The position numbers and the translations under genes were made by a program. Of a stretch of DNA of 64,000 nucleotides, positions 18,085-28,668 are shown one piece after another. Origin of the DNA: Alphaproteobacteria bacterium (GTDB taxonomy: Bacteria > Myxococcota_A > UBA796 > GCA-2862545); NCBI GenBank assembly GCA_020632885.1, contig JACKEQ010000007.1, positions 124,001-188,000 of the forward strand. Direction: 5' to 3'. The number at the start of each line of letters is the position of its first letter. Position 1 is the stretch's first letter. The notes beneath the pieces are model-generated. The model was given only the letters and a program-made list of their open reading frames with translations. It was not told the origin of the DNA and did not search any database.

Positions 18085-19550
18085 GGGGCGCGTGGCTGTT
18101 GCTGCTGGCGGGTTGCTCCGCAGAGTCCTCCCTGGCGGAGCTGACCCCCTCGCCCATCCCGCCCGACGAGACGATCGAGGGATCGGACCTCACCCTGGTC
18201 GCGTGGCCCGGCCAGGGCTCGCTGCCGGACGGGTCCACGCGCGCCCTGCCCGCCCAGCGTGTGGGGATCGACTTCACCCAGCTCCAGGTGCTCGATCTGC
18301 TCGTGCCGTTCGAGCTGGACGGGACCGTGACGGGCCGGCGTGCCCAGGCTGTGGAGCGCGTGGCGCTCCCCGGCGTGGAGGGGCCCGCGGAGGCCACCCT
18401 GCACTTCGAGCACCCGGACGCCGTGGAGCGCTGGCGCGTGGGCACCGACGGTACGGGCGCCTTCGCCGTGGATCTCGTGGAGGGCGGGCACACCGTCACC
18501 GTGGTCCCGGACGACGCCGCCCTCCCCTTCCTGCGCTTCGAGCGCGACCTGCAGGACGCTGGCTTCGGTCTGGACGTCCGCCTCGAGGACGGAGCGCCCG
18601 TCTGGGGCCGCGTGCTGCGGGGAGGGGCGCCGAGAGCCGGGGCGGCGGTGCGGTTGGTGACCGACGACGGGATCCGGGGTCCCACGACGACCACGGACGC
18701 CGACGGCTGGTACACACTCACGGCCGCAGAGGGCATGCAGCTCCGCGTCGAGACGAGCGGCTCGGACGACGGCATCGAGCCCGTGGTGAGCTCGGGGCTC
18801 GTGGACCTCACGCGGCTCGGAGAGCGCGTGGATCTCGCGACCCCGCCGGTGCTGACGTACACGCTGAGCGCCCGGATCATCGGGCCGAACGGGGTCGCGC
18901 TCCGCCAGGTCCCCTACAGGCTCGGGTCCAACCGGTTGGACGGCTACCCCGGCGGGACGGTCGAGCAGACCGGGTACGCAGACAACAACGGCAACATCGT
19001 GACCCAGGTGGTCTCGGGCACCTACACCCTCGAGATCCTCGTGCAGACCGAGGGGATCGCAGGTCGCGCGATCCCCGTGGAGATCGTCGGTGCACCCGCA
19101 CCCCTGGGGTCGATCCAGCTCGACGGGCCCGTGGAGGTCCCCGGGCAGGTGGTCGATGCGAACGGGATCGGCGTCGCGGGCGTGCGGGTGTCCTGCACGG
19201 AGCCGGGGCTCGCCCGACGCGGATGGGCCGTCGACACCGACAGCACGGGCGCATTCGTGATGGCCGTGCCCCGCGAGGACCTCCGGTGCGTCGCGCTGCC
19301 GTCGGGCTCGCGCGCTGCAGACCTCGCCGCACGGCGCTTCGAGGTGTACCGGTCGGACCTGCCCGCGCTCGGCACCGCAGACCCCGTGTCGGTGCAGCTC
19401 CCGGCGGGCAGGCTCGTCGAGGGTGAGGTCCGGTTCGCCGGTTCACCCGAGGCCTACGCGCTCGTGGAGGTGCGGGGGCCGGACGGCGAGCTGCTCGCCA
19501 CCGACCTCACTGCGGAGGACGGCAGCTTCGCGATGCGCGTCCAGCCCTGA
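18081..19550 (+). CDS. Large lipoprotein with carboxypeptidase-regulatory-like repeats
   Basis: A 489-residue lipoprotein: MRGAWLLLLAGC ends in the lipobox Cys. The mature chain contains several Ig-like carboxypeptidase-regulatory-type modules, recognisable by VTDADGWYTLTAAEG, VDANGIGVAGVRV and TDSTGAFVMAVP. Such domains are usually structural or adhesive. ATGA joins it to the preceding lipoprotein gene. It is the last gene of the five-gene operon; a GC-rich hairpin follows 6 bases after the stop. Confidence 0.75.
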   Translation: MRGAWLLLLAGCSAESSLAELTPSPIPPDETIEGSDLTLVAWPGQGSLPDGSTRALPAQRVGIDFTQLQVLDLLVPFELDGTVTGRRAQAVERVALPGVEGPAEATLHFEHPDAVERWRVGTDGTGAFAVDLVEGGHTVTVVPDDAALPFLRFERDLQDAGFGLDVRLEDGAPVWGRVLRGGAPRAGAAVRLVTDDGIRGPTTTTDADGWYTLTAAEGMQLRVETSGSDDGIEPVVSSGLVDLTRLGERVDLATPPVLTYTLSARIIGPNGVALRQVPYRLGSNRLDGYPGGTVEQTGYADNNGNIVTQVVSGTYTLEILVQTEGIAGRAIPVEIVGAPAPLGSIQLDGPVEVPGQVVDANGIGVAGVRVSCTEPGLARRGWAVDTDSTGAFVMAVPREDLRCVALPSGSRAADLAARRFEVYRSDLPALGTADPVSVQLPAGRLVEGEVRFAGSPEAYALVEVRGPDGELLATDLTAEDGSFAMRVQP

Positions 19551-19555
19551 GCAGA

Positions 19556-19582
19556 CCCCTGCCCTCGCGTGCGGGGCAGGGG
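19556..19582. terminator. Hairpin between convergent genes
   Basis: CCCCTGCCC (19556-19564) pairs perfectly with GGGCAGGGG (19574-19582) around a 9-base loop. It lies between the stops of the lipoprotein gene and the convergent HTH gene, the usual place for a bidirectional terminator. There is no T-tract, so rho-independent function is only probable. Confidence 0.55.
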
Positions 19583-19590
19583 GAGAGACA

Positions 19591-20370
19591 TCAGGCGAGC
19601 ATCGGCCCCAGGCGCTGGATGCCGACGACCTCGCCCGAGTGGCTGGCCCGTGCGGCAGCGTCCCAGGCGCTCGTCCCGACCACGACCCCGGCGGGCCGCT
19701 CACCTGCGAACTGCACCGACCAGGCGTAGGTCAGGCCCTGCGACGCCGCGGGACGCGGTGCAGCGGGAGCCGAAGCCGGAGCCGGAGCCGCAGCGACGGG
19801 AGCCGCAGTCGGCGTGCTCTCGACCTGGTCGTCGTAGAAGTCCATGTCCTCCTGCGACTCGCGGAGCTCCTTGTTGCGCTGGCGCGACGAGGTGATCCCA
19901 CGATTGGCGCGGTAGTTGCGCACCGCATTCAGCGTGACGCCGGCCTTCTCGGCCACCACCCGGTCCGGGACCTTGCCCAGGAGCTCGGTGTAGGGGTCGA
20001 TCTTGCTCTTCCGCCGACGGCGCTTCGACGGTGCCGCCCGGCCCTTGTACCCGGGGATCTTGTTGCGTGCACGGTAGCTCGCCACCGTCCGCACGCTCAC
20101 ACCGGCACGCTTTGCGACCTCGGCGTCCGGGATGTTCCCGAGATCCTCGAACAGCGGCTCGAGGAGGAAATCCTTCGATCCGGGACGGCTGACAGGGACA
20201 TCGGCTTCGACGGGCTCGGTGCTCTGCGGCACCTTGCTCGTCCCGGTCTTCTTCAGCGCGAGCGAGATCGCGCCGGCGGAGACGCCGAATTCCTCTGCGA
20301 GCTCACGAAGCGACTTGGAGTCTTTCTTCGCGACGAGCTCGTCCCACCACGGTTGCTCTTCCAAACCCAT
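19591..20370 (-). CDS. DNA-binding protein with three helix-turn-helix repeats
   Basis: A 259-residue protein holding three similar HTH units: LRELAEEFGVSAGAISLAL (about residues 20-40), DAEVAKRAGVSVRTVASYR (about 82-102) and DRVVAEKAGVTLNAVRNYR (about 134-154). The last two end in an Arg-rich IPGY/GITS element. A basic KRRRRKSK patch and an Ala/Pro-rich linker follow, then a 50-residue C-terminal segment (GLTYAWSVQFAGERPAG) of unknown type. The repeats suggest recognition of a multipartite DNA site. Targets unknown. It is encoded alone, convergent to the kinase operon. Confidence 0.75.
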   Translation of the reverse strand: MGLEEQPWWDELVAKKDSKSLRELAEEFGVSAGAISLALKKTGTSKVPQSTEPVEADVPVSRPGSKDFLLEPLFEDLGNIPDAEVAKRAGVSVRTVASYRARNKIPGYKGRAAPSKRRRRKSKIDPYTELLGKVPDRVVAEKAGVTLNAVRNYRANRGITSSRQRNKELRESQEDMDFYDDQVESTPTAAPVAAAPAPASAPAAPRPAASQGLTYAWSVQFAGERPAGVVVGTSAWDAAARASHSGEVVGIQRLGPMLA

Positions 20371-20442
20371 TGATGCCCACCTTCAACGAGATTCGATGTT
20401 TGTGTTCAGGTCTGCCGCGCACATAGCTCACCGGGCTGCAGG

Positions 20443-20458
20443 TGGCACACACGATGCC
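20443..20458 (+). promoter_or_regulatory. Possible sigma-54 (-24/-12) promoter
   Basis: TGGCACACACGATGCC matches the sigma-54 pattern with GG and GC separated by exactly 10 bases; the TT before GC is AT. It lies 170 bases upstream of the gene at 20628 and 1 kb before a sigma-54 activator gene. A chance match cannot be excluded in GC-rich DNA. Confidence 0.25.
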
Positions 20459-20613
20459 CTGCACGCGACTTCAGTTTCTTTCTGGGGGGACGCCGATGGG
20501 GGTCGGCGCCGGTTGACAGTATCAGCTACCCACATCGGGTCAAGCCCATGCCAGAACCGTGTGCTGTGCAAAGAGGGGGTGGTAGGCGTGATGGCCCCGG
20601 CCGGACGGGTGGA

Positions 20614-20619
20614 TTACGC
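20614..20619 (+). promoter_or_regulatory. Promoter-like -10 element TTACGC, leaderless arrangement
   Basis: TTACGC, then 8 nt, then the ATG at 20628. There is no ribosome-binding site, and a stop in the same frame at 20589-20591 leaves no other ATG or GTG start. This is one of the cleanest leaderless candidates in the window. Confidence 0.45.
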
Positions 20620-20627
20620 TTCGCGCC

Positions 20628-21410
20628 ATGCTCCTGGCCCTCCTCGCCGGCACGCTCGCACAGACGCCCGGGTCCCTCCCCGCGGCGCCGGGAGGCGGAG
20701 AGCCCTTCCACGACGAGCTGACACTGGCGAAACAGTCCATCTGGGACGGCGACTACACCGACGCGCGCTCGCGCCTCGAAGGGCTGGCCGATCGGCTGGA
20801 GTCCGGGGAGACCCCAGGCGATCCGATCGCGCACGAGGCACTCGTGTTCCTGGGTGACGTTCAGTTCCTGCTCGGCGAGAAGGACGCGGCGCGCGAGACC
20901 TTCCGATCGGTGCTCCTGATCGATCCCGACCACACCATCAGCCCCTACGACCACGGTGAGGACGTGCGGGCCCTGTTCGCCCTGGTGCGCGAGGAGGTCC
21001 GACGCCAGCTCGCCGCCCTCCCCCCTCCGCCCGAGCCCGACCCGCCGGCCCTCCGCGTGCGGGAGCCCATGTCGCCCGCGTTGTTCGCGCCCTTCGGCAT
21101 CCCGCAGCTCCACCAGCGCCGCCGGACCGCCGGGGTCGAGCTGGCCCTCCTGCAGGGCTCGCTGGCGGCGGGCTCCCTCGTGAGCCTGATCGTGATCGAC
21201 CGCTACAACCGCGTCCCTTCACCCGGCAGGCCGAACCTGCCCAGGGAGCGCGTGCAGGCCCTCCGCTACGGCGTGCAGTGGCCCCTCACGTTCGGGTTCT
21301 ACGCCACCTGGGCGCTCGGAGTGGCCGACGCCACGCGCCGCCATCGAGCGGCGGAGCGCGCGCGCGACGAGGGAGCCGCGAGGCCCACCACCGACGTTCG
21401 CTCCCGGTGA
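20628..21410 (+). CDS. Exported TPR-like protein with C-terminal membrane segments
   Basis: A 260-residue protein starting MLLALLAGTLAQTPG, a signal sequence of about 11 residues with no positive charge. The start is constrained by an in-frame stop 37 bases upstream. Residues 30-110 contain helical repeats of TPR character (AKQSIWDGDYTDARSRLEG, GDVQFLLGEKDAARETFRSVL). Two hydrophobic stretches follow near 175-195 and 225-245. It may assist envelope assembly, but no function is assigned. The sigma-54 activator gene starts 53 bases downstream. Confidence 0.65.
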   Translation: MLLALLAGTLAQTPGSLPAAPGGGEPFHDELTLAKQSIWDGDYTDARSRLEGLADRLESGETPGDPIAHEALVFLGDVQFLLGEKDAARETFRSVLLIDPDHTISPYDHGEDVRALFALVREEVRRQLAALPPPPEPDPPALRVREPMSPALFAPFGIPQLHQRRRTAGVELALLQGSLAAGSLVSLIVIDRYNRVPSPGRPNLPRERVQALRYGVQWPLTFGFYATWALGVADATRRHRAAERARDEGAARPTTDVRSR

Positions 21411-21463
21411 GGGCCTCCAGGGGATAAGCCCGAATGCGCCCGCGATGGGCAGGAGGCGTCTCC

Positions 21464-23238
<1,775 letters not shown>

Positions 23239-23242
<4 letters not shown>

Positions 23243-23832
23243 GGATCGTCGGGCTCACGGGTGGGATCGCCACCGGGAAGTCGAGTGTCGGGAGGATCCT
23301 CACGGGCCTCGGTGTGGAGGTGATCGACGCGGACCGGGTGGCCCGGGAGGTCGTCGAGCCCGGTCAGCCCACGCTCGCGGCCCTCGTGCAGGCCCTGGGT
23401 CCGGAGATCCTGGATGCCGATGGGCGCCTCGACCGCCCCGCCATGCGCGAGGCGATCGCGAACGATCCCGAGGTGAAGGCCACCCTCGATCGCATCACCC
23501 ACCCCGCGATCCGCACAGCCATCGCCCAGCGCCTCGTGCAGCTCGGTGAGTCCGGGGCCGAGGCGGCCGTGGTGGATGCCGCGCTCATGGTCGAGACCGG
23601 CAGCCACGCGCTCTACCCGCAGGTCATCGTGGTCTCCTGCCACCCGGACACCCAGCTCGAGCGGCTGATCGGGCGCGACGGCATGGCGCCCGATGCCGCC
23701 CGGCGCCTGGTGGCCACGCAGATGCCGCTGGCCGAGAAGGAGCGCTACGCCACCGTGGTCGTGCGCAACGACGGCACGCCGGAGGAGCTCGAGGCGGCGG
23801 TCCGTGCCGCGTGGGCCGAGCTCACCAGCTGA
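23239..23832 (+). CDS. coaE: Dephospho-CoA kinase
   Basis: A 197-residue P-loop kinase with GLTGGIATGKSS at the N-terminus, DADRVAREVV, and RITHPAIR in the middle, typical of CoaE. It catalyses the last step of CoA synthesis, phosphorylating the 3'-hydroxyl of dephospho-CoA in the cytoplasm. The start is GTG at 23239, overlapping the stop of the sigma-54 activator as GTGA. Length is normal. Its 3' end overlaps the convergent membrane-protein gene by 11 bases. Confidence 0.95.
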
Positions 23833-24316
23833 TCTCGCGGTCCTTCCGGAGGTGCGCGGGGATCTCGGAGGGGTCGCCCGTCGCGGCGCGCTGCAGGAGC
23901 CGCACGTGGTCGAGGAGGTCGTCTGCGCCTGGGACCACGAAGGCCACGGGCGGCCCGTCGCTCCGATGGACCACGAGGGCGCGGGTCCGGCTGCCCCAGC
24001 GCCAGATCCACGCGGGCTCCACGTCCACCACGCGCGACCAGGGGATGGAGACGCCCCGGCAGGACCACCCTGCCCTGTCGACCCGCAGGGGCACCAGCGA
24101 GCCCCAGAACGTCGCCAGGAACAGCGCGGCCAGGACGGCTGCGAGCCAGCCGGGTCCGAAGAACAGGGTCGCCATGAAGCCGCTCATCACGACCCACGGC
24201 AGGAGCGCCGGACGCCACAGCGGCCGGTACGCCCTGCCGTGAGGCGCCACCGGCCCCACGCCCTGGAGGCGGACGTGCAGAGGGCTGCCGGGGTCCAGCG
24301 GACCCGGCGTGCTCAG
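23822..24316 (-). CDS. Small membrane protein of unknown function
   Basis: The 145-residue core from GTG 24259 has two hydrophobic segments (VVMSGFMATLFFGPGWLAAV, LAALFLATFWGSLVPL). A cytoplasmic PH-like half follows, with WSCRGVSIPWSRVVDVEP, as in bacterial PH-domain proteins. The frame stays open 19 codons upstream to a CTG at 24316 that overlaps the apt stop as CTGA. Given the NTGA coupling elsewhere I favour this longer form (MSTPGPLDPGSPLHVRL start), but GTG 24259 is possible. Last gene of the surE-DUF368-apt run. Confidence 0.6.
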   Translation of the reverse strand: MSTPGPLDPGSPLHVRLQGVGPVAPHGRAYRPLWRPALLPWVVMSGFMATLFFGPGWLAAVLAALFLATFWGSLVPLRVDRAGWSCRGVSIPWSRVVDVEPAWIWRWGSRTRALVVHRSDGPPVAFVVPGADDLLDHVRLLQRAATGDPSEIPAHLRKDREISW

Positions 24317-24831
24317 AAGGACACGAGGGCCCGGACGGGGCAGTCGATGCGCTTGCGGCCGTCGAGGAACGTGAGCTCCGAGAGCACCACGAGCTCCGTC
24401 ACCACGCCGCCCAGCTCGCGCACGAGGTCGATCGTGGCGCGCGCCGTGCCGCCGGTCGCGAGCAGGTCGTCCACCACGAGCACCCGCTCGCCCGGCGCGA
24501 TCGCGTCCGCGTGGATCTCCAGCGTGGCCGAGCCGTACTCGAGCTCGTAGTCGCGGGAGACCGTGCGCCAGGGCAGCTTGCCCTTCTTGCGCGCGAGCAC
24601 GAGCCCGGCGTCGAGCGTGTCGACCATCGGGGCCGCGAAGATGAACCCGCGCGACTCGATGCCCACGACCTTGTCGACGGTCCCCACACCCTCGCCCATC
24701 CAGGCCACCACACGCCGGAACAGCGAGGGGTCCTGCAGGACCGGGGTCATGTCCTTGAAGAGGACGCCGTCGCGGGGGAAGTCCGGCACATCGCGCATCA
24801 CGCGCTTCACGTCAGCGATGAGATCAACCAT
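24313..24831 (-). CDS. apt: Adenine phosphoribosyltransferase
   Basis: The 172 residues contain DVPDFPRDGVLFKDMTPVL at the N-terminus, GIESRGFIFA and the PRPP-binding motif VLVVDDLLATGGTA. The enzyme salvages adenine to AMP in the cytoplasm. The start is ATG 24831, preceded by GGAGGAGAACG; a further upstream in-frame start would overlap the DUF368 gene. It overlaps the DUF368 gene by 8 bases. Confidence 0.95.
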   Translation of the reverse strand: MVDLIADVKRVMRDVPDFPRDGVLFKDMTPVLQDPSLFRRVVAWMGEGVGTVDKVVGIESRGFIFAAPMVDTLDAGLVLARKKGKLPWRTVSRDYELEYGSATLEIHADAIAPGERVLVVDDLLATGGTARATIDLVRELGGVVTELVVLSELTFLDGRKRIDCPVRALVSF

Positions 24832-25822
24832 CGTTCTCCTCCTTCCTGCGTCCGATCCACGCCACCGCGCCCGTGATCGCGAGCCCACCGGCCACGAGGC
24901 CGAGCGAGCCGACCACCTGGCCTGCGGACGGGGTGAAGGTGCGGACCGGGTAGTCCTTGGGCTTCACGTGCTCGATGAGCTCGGGCGTCATCTCGCGGCC
25001 CTTGATGATGTCGCCGGGCTTCGGCGCCACGGCCTCCTGGAAGGGCCAGAGCCCGACCACGGCCCCCACGAGGAGCCCGAGCAGCACGCCGAGCGTGGCC
25101 TTCTCGTAGCGCTCGAGGAGCCACTTCACGGCGTTGCTCACGAGCGCGATGCCGATCACGACGCCGATCCCCACGGGGGCGACGACGGAGACGACGGGGT
25201 CCATCATGGCCCCCACGTCCGCGTGCTTCAGGGCGTCCTTGAACGCGTCGATGCCCGTTAGGATGGGCACGTACAGGCCGAGCACGAGCAGCAGGTACCC
25301 CCCGCTGACGCCCGGCAGGATCATGGCGGACGCGCCGGCGATGCCGCCCATGAGCATCATCGGGATGCTCGCGTCCTCGCCGCCCGGCGTGGCCACCCCG
25401 GAGGCCTGGGCGAGCGCCAGGGCCCCCATCCCGAGGAACCCGACGGCAGCGCCGCCCCAGACCCGCCCGTCCGGCTTGCCCACGAGCGCCCACACGACGG
25501 GCAGCCCGCCGAGGGTGAGGCCGATGAACAGCGAGTACATCACCCAGCGGTAGTCGAGCACGAGGCTCTTCAGGAGCCCGGCGCCGAGCAGGATGGAGAC
25601 CGCCGCCGCCCCGCCGACCGCCCCGAGCACCACGAAGGCGCGGAGGTGGAAGCGGAGCCGCGTGAGGTCCGCGATCGACTCGATGAAGTCGGGGTAGATG
25701 CCCGCTGCGAGCAGCATCGTGCCGCCGCTGATCCCGGGCACCAGGTTCGCCATCCCCATGAGGAGGCCGCCCATCACGCCACGGGCGGCGACCTTCTGCA
25801 GGGGTTGCTCAGAGCCATCCAT
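24824..25822 (-). CDS. DUF368 membrane protein (PopT-type undecaprenyl-phosphate translocase family)
   Basis: A 332-residue polytopic membrane protein with about eight hydrophobic spans and the duplicated DUF368 signatures NLVPGISGGTM and MILPGVSGGYLL. Members of this family (PopT) recycle the C55-P carrier lipid across the inner membrane, which would serve cell-wall and polysaccharide synthesis here. The C-terminal 60 residues contain a large loop (PFQEAVAPKPGDIIKGREM) before the last helix. It overlaps surE by 14 bases and apt by 8 bases. Confidence 0.9.
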   Translation of the reverse strand: MDGSEQPLQKVAARGVMGGLLMGMANLVPGISGGTMLLAAGIYPDFIESIADLTRLRFHLRAFVVLGAVGGAAAVSILLGAGLLKSLVLDYRWVMYSLFIGLTLGGLPVVWALVGKPDGRVWGGAAVGFLGMGALALAQASGVATPGGEDASIPMMLMGGIAGASAMILPGVSGGYLLLVLGLYVPILTGIDAFKDALKHADVGAMMDPVVSVVAPVGIGVVIGIALVSNAVKWLLERYEKATLGVLLGLLVGAVVGLWPFQEAVAPKPGDIIKGREMTPELIEHVKPKDYPVRTFTPSAGQVVGSLGLVAGGLAITGAVAWIGRRKEENDG

Positions 25823-26546
25823 CGAGGGCCTCCAGGAACGTGCGCGCCGTGGGATCGATGTGCAGGGGGGTGACAGTGGCCCAGTCGCGCCGGGCCCACT
25901 CGACGTCGCTGTCCGCGATGGGCTCGTCGCCGATGGGCGCCCCGCCGATCCAGACGTAGCGACGACCGCGCGGATCCTGACGCTCCTCCACCTGCGCGGT
26001 GTAGCGCCGGCGGCCGAGCACCGTGGGACGGACGCCGTGCACGACGTCTCCGTTGGGCACGTTCACGTTGAGCAGCGTGCCGTCCGGGAGACCCTTGCGG
26101 ATCGCGGTGCTCGCGAGGTCGCGCACGATGGCGGCCGCGCGCTCGAACTGCATCTCGTCCTGCCCGCCGCGGATGTAGAGGCTGGCGGCGATGGCGGGGA
26201 CACCCTGCAGCACGGCCTCCCGCGCGGCGGCGACGGTGCCCGAGTAGTGCACGTCGCTCCCGAGGTTGGCACCGCGGTTGATCCCGCTCACCACGAGGTC
26301 CGGACGGGGCACGAGCCCGTGGATGGCGGCGTAGCTGCAGTCTGCAGGCGTGCCGGACAGCGCGATCCGGCGCTCGCCGACCTCGGTGACCCGCAGCGGC
26401 TTGTGGAGGGTGAAGGCGTGGGACTGCGCGGACTGCTCGCGCTCGGGGGCCACCACCCACACCTCGCCCAGCTCGCCGAGGGCGGCGGCGAGGGCGAGCA
26501 GGCCGGGCGCATGCACGCCATCGTCGTTCGTCACCAGGAGCTTCAT
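25809..26546 (-). CDS. surE: 5'-nucleotidase SurE
   Basis: A 245-residue SurE phosphatase. MKLLVTNDDGVHAPGL holds the metal-binding Asp pair; VVAPEREQSAQSHAFTL, SGTPADC and SGINRGANLG are family signatures. SurE removes phosphate from nucleoside monophosphates and some polyphosphates. TTATCC sits exactly 8 nt before the ATG at 26546 with no ribosome-binding site, a leaderless arrangement. It heads a run with the DUF368 gene and apt and is divergent from ppk1. Confidence 0.95.
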   Translation of the reverse strand: MKLLVTNDDGVHAPGLLALAAALGELGEVWVVAPEREQSAQSHAFTLHKPLRVTEVGERRIALSGTPADCSYAAIHGLVPRPDLVVSGINRGANLGSDVHYSGTVAAAREAVLQGVPAIAASLYIRGGQDEMQFERAAAIVRDLASTAIRKGLPDGTLLNVNVPNGDVVHGVRPTVLGRRRYTAQVEERQDPRGRRYVWIGGAPIGDEPIADSDVEWARRDWATVTPLHIDPTARTFLEALDGWL

Positions 26547-26554
26547 GGCGGCTC

Positions 26555-26560
26555 GGATAA
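26555..26560 (-). promoter_or_regulatory. Promoter-like -10 element TTATCC, leaderless arrangement
   Basis: TTATCC on the minus strand is followed by 8 nt and the surE ATG at 26546. It lies in a 52-base gap shared with the divergent ppk1. No -35 match is seen. Confidence 0.45.
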
Positions 26561-26598
26561 CGCCTTGACCCCGCAGCGGGCGACGCCGATCATGCGGC

Positions 26599-28668
26599 AT
26601 GGCCACCGCACCACCCGAGAAGCCCGCGGTCGTCGAGATCGACGGCCCCTCCCTGTTCCAGAACCGCGAGGTCAGCTGGCTCGCGTTCAACACCCGCGTG
26701 CTCGAAGAGGCCCGCGATCGCAGCAACCCGCTGATCGAACGCATCCGGTTCCTGTCGATCTTCGAGACCAACCTGGACGAGTTCTTCATGATCCGGGTCA
26801 GCGGTCTCCTCCAGCAGATGGAGGCGGGCGTCGAGGTCCTGTCGATGGACGGCCTCTCGCCGCGCGGCCAGATGGTCGAGATCCGCAAGCGGCTCGGGCC
26901 CATGCTGGCGGACGCCCAGCAGATCCTGTGCGACGACCTGCTCCCGGCCCTCGGTGAGCTCGGTGTGCAGGTCGTGCACTACGACGACCTCAAGGCGGCC
27001 GAGCGAAAGGTCTGGGACCGCTGGTTCCAGGACAAGGTGCTGCCGATCCTCACGCCGCTCGCGGTGGGGAGCACGCACCCCTTCCCGTTCATCAGCAACC
27101 TCTCGCTCAACCTGGCGCTCATGGTGCGCTCGCCGTCCGGTGAGAGCCGCCTGGCCCGCGTGAAGGTGCCCCATCAGAACCTCCCGCGCTTCCTGCCGCT
27201 CTCGGGGTCGTGGGACATCCAGGTGCCCGAGCGTGTGCTCCCGCTCGAGGAGCTCATCGCGGCCAACCTCTCCTGGCTGTTCCCCGGCATGGACGTCGGC
27301 AGGCCGTACGTCTTCCGCGTCACCCGCGACGCTGATGTCGAGATCGCGGTCGACGAGGCGAACGACCTGCTCGAGGTCCTCCAGCAGGAGCTCCGCAAGC
27401 GCAGGTTCGGCGAGGCCGTGCGCCTGCAGGTCGAGGCGGGCGCACCCCACGAGATCATCGAGGGCCTGAAGACCGGTCTCGGGCTCGGCGACGAGCAGGT
27501 GGAGGCGGTCCAGGGGCTCATCACCCTCGACGGCGTGGGCGAGCTCCTCAAGGTGGACGTGCCCGAGGCCAAGTACCCCGGCTTCGTCCCGCGCATGCCG
27601 CCCCTCCTGGAGTCCGGCGACCCCTTCGCCACCGTCCTCCAGCAGGACGTGATGCTGCACCACCCCTTCCACAGCATCCTGCCGCTCGTGGACTTCATCC
27701 GGGCGGCGGCCCGCGACCCCGCCGTGGTCGCCATCAAGCAGACGCTGTACCGCACCAACAAGGACTCCCCCATCATCGGGGCGCTGCAGGAAGCCGTCGA
27801 GAACGGCAAGCAGGTGGCGGCCGTCGTCGAGCTCAAGGCCCGCTTCGACGAGGAGAACAACATCGTCTGGGCCCAGGCGCTCGAAGAGGCCGGCGTGCAC
27901 GTGGTCTACGGCGTGCCGATGCTCAAGACCCACGCCAAGCTCGCGCTCGTCGTGCGTCGCAACGAGGCCGGAGACCTCATCCGGTATGCGCACATCGGCA
28001 CCGGGAACTACAACACGAGCACCGCGCGGATCTACACCGACCTCGGGCTGCTCACGTCCAACCCCGACATCACGGCCGACGTGGGCGACGTGTTCAACCA
28101 CCTCACGGGCTTCGCGAACCCCGCGGGCTACCGCAAGCTCCTCGTGGCGCCGCGCTTCATGAAGCCCGGCCTCATCGAGCGCATCGAGCGCGAGGCGGAC
28201 CTCTGCCGCAAGGGGCGGCCGGGCCGCATCATCGCGAAGTGCAACGCCATCGCGGACGCCGAGATGATCCGGGCGCTCTACGACGCGAGCCAGGCGGGCG
28301 TGCAGATCGACCTGCTCGTGCGCGGCATCTGCTGCCTGCGGCCCGGCATCCCCGGGCTCAGCGAGAACATCCGGGTGCGCTCGGTGGTCGGTCGCTTCCT
28401 CGAGCACAGCCGGATCTACTGGTTCGACAACGACGGCGAGCCCGACTGCTACATCGGCAGCGCGGACTGGATGGACCGCAACCTCGACCGGCGGGTGGAG
28501 GTCCTCACCCCCGTCGAGGCCCCGGAGCTCAGGACCTACCTGCGCAGCCTGCTCCAGCGCTACCTCGACGACGTGCAGCGGACGCGGGTCATGCAGCCGG
28601 ACGGCACCTACGAGCGGCTCACGGGCGAGGGTCCGGACGTCCACCAGCAGCTCATCGACGACCCCTGA
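26599..28668 (+). CDS. ppk1: Polyphosphate kinase 1
   Basis: A 689-residue PPK1. The N-domain begins FQNREVSWLAFNTRVLEEA. The catalytic part has IKQTLYRTNKDSPII, the loop with KTHAKLALVVRR (phosphorylated His at HAKL) and the second His-containing motif near IYWFDNDGEPDCYIGSADW. It reversibly polymerises the gamma-phosphate of ATP into polyphosphate at the membrane. Full length and all motifs present. A deacetylase-like gene starts at its stop codon (TGATG), so both are probably translated together. Confidence 0.97.
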   Translation: MATAPPEKPAVVEIDGPSLFQNREVSWLAFNTRVLEEARDRSNPLIERIRFLSIFETNLDEFFMIRVSGLLQQMEAGVEVLSMDGLSPRGQMVEIRKRLGPMLADAQQILCDDLLPALGELGVQVVHYDDLKAAERKVWDRWFQDKVLPILTPLAVGSTHPFPFISNLSLNLALMVRSPSGESRLARVKVPHQNLPRFLPLSGSWDIQVPERVLPLEELIAANLSWLFPGMDVGRPYVFRVTRDADVEIAVDEANDLLEVLQQELRKRRFGEAVRLQVEAGAPHEIIEGLKTGLGLGDEQVEAVQGLITLDGVGELLKVDVPEAKYPGFVPRMPPLLESGDPFATVLQQDVMLHHPFHSILPLVDFIRAAARDPAVVAIKQTLYRTNKDSPIIGALQEAVENGKQVAAVVELKARFDEENNIVWAQALEEAGVHVVYGVPMLKTHAKLALVVRRNEAGDLIRYAHIGTGNYNTSTARIYTDLGLLTSNPDITADVGDVFNHLTGFANPAGYRKLLVAPRFMKPGLIERIEREADLCRKGRPGRIIAKCNAIADAEMIRALYDASQAGVQIDLLVRGICCLRPGIPGLSENIRVRSVVGRFLEHSRIYWFDNDGEPDCYIGSADWMDRNLDRRVEVLTPVEAPELRTYLRSLLQRYLDDVQRTRVMQPDGTYERLTGEGPDVHQQLIDDP

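Noticed and set aside
20513..20518. TTGACA as a sigma-70 -35 box
   Set aside because: No acceptable -10 hexamer occurs 15-19 bases downstream (the region reads CATCGGGTC), and the TTACGC element nearer the gene explains the start better.
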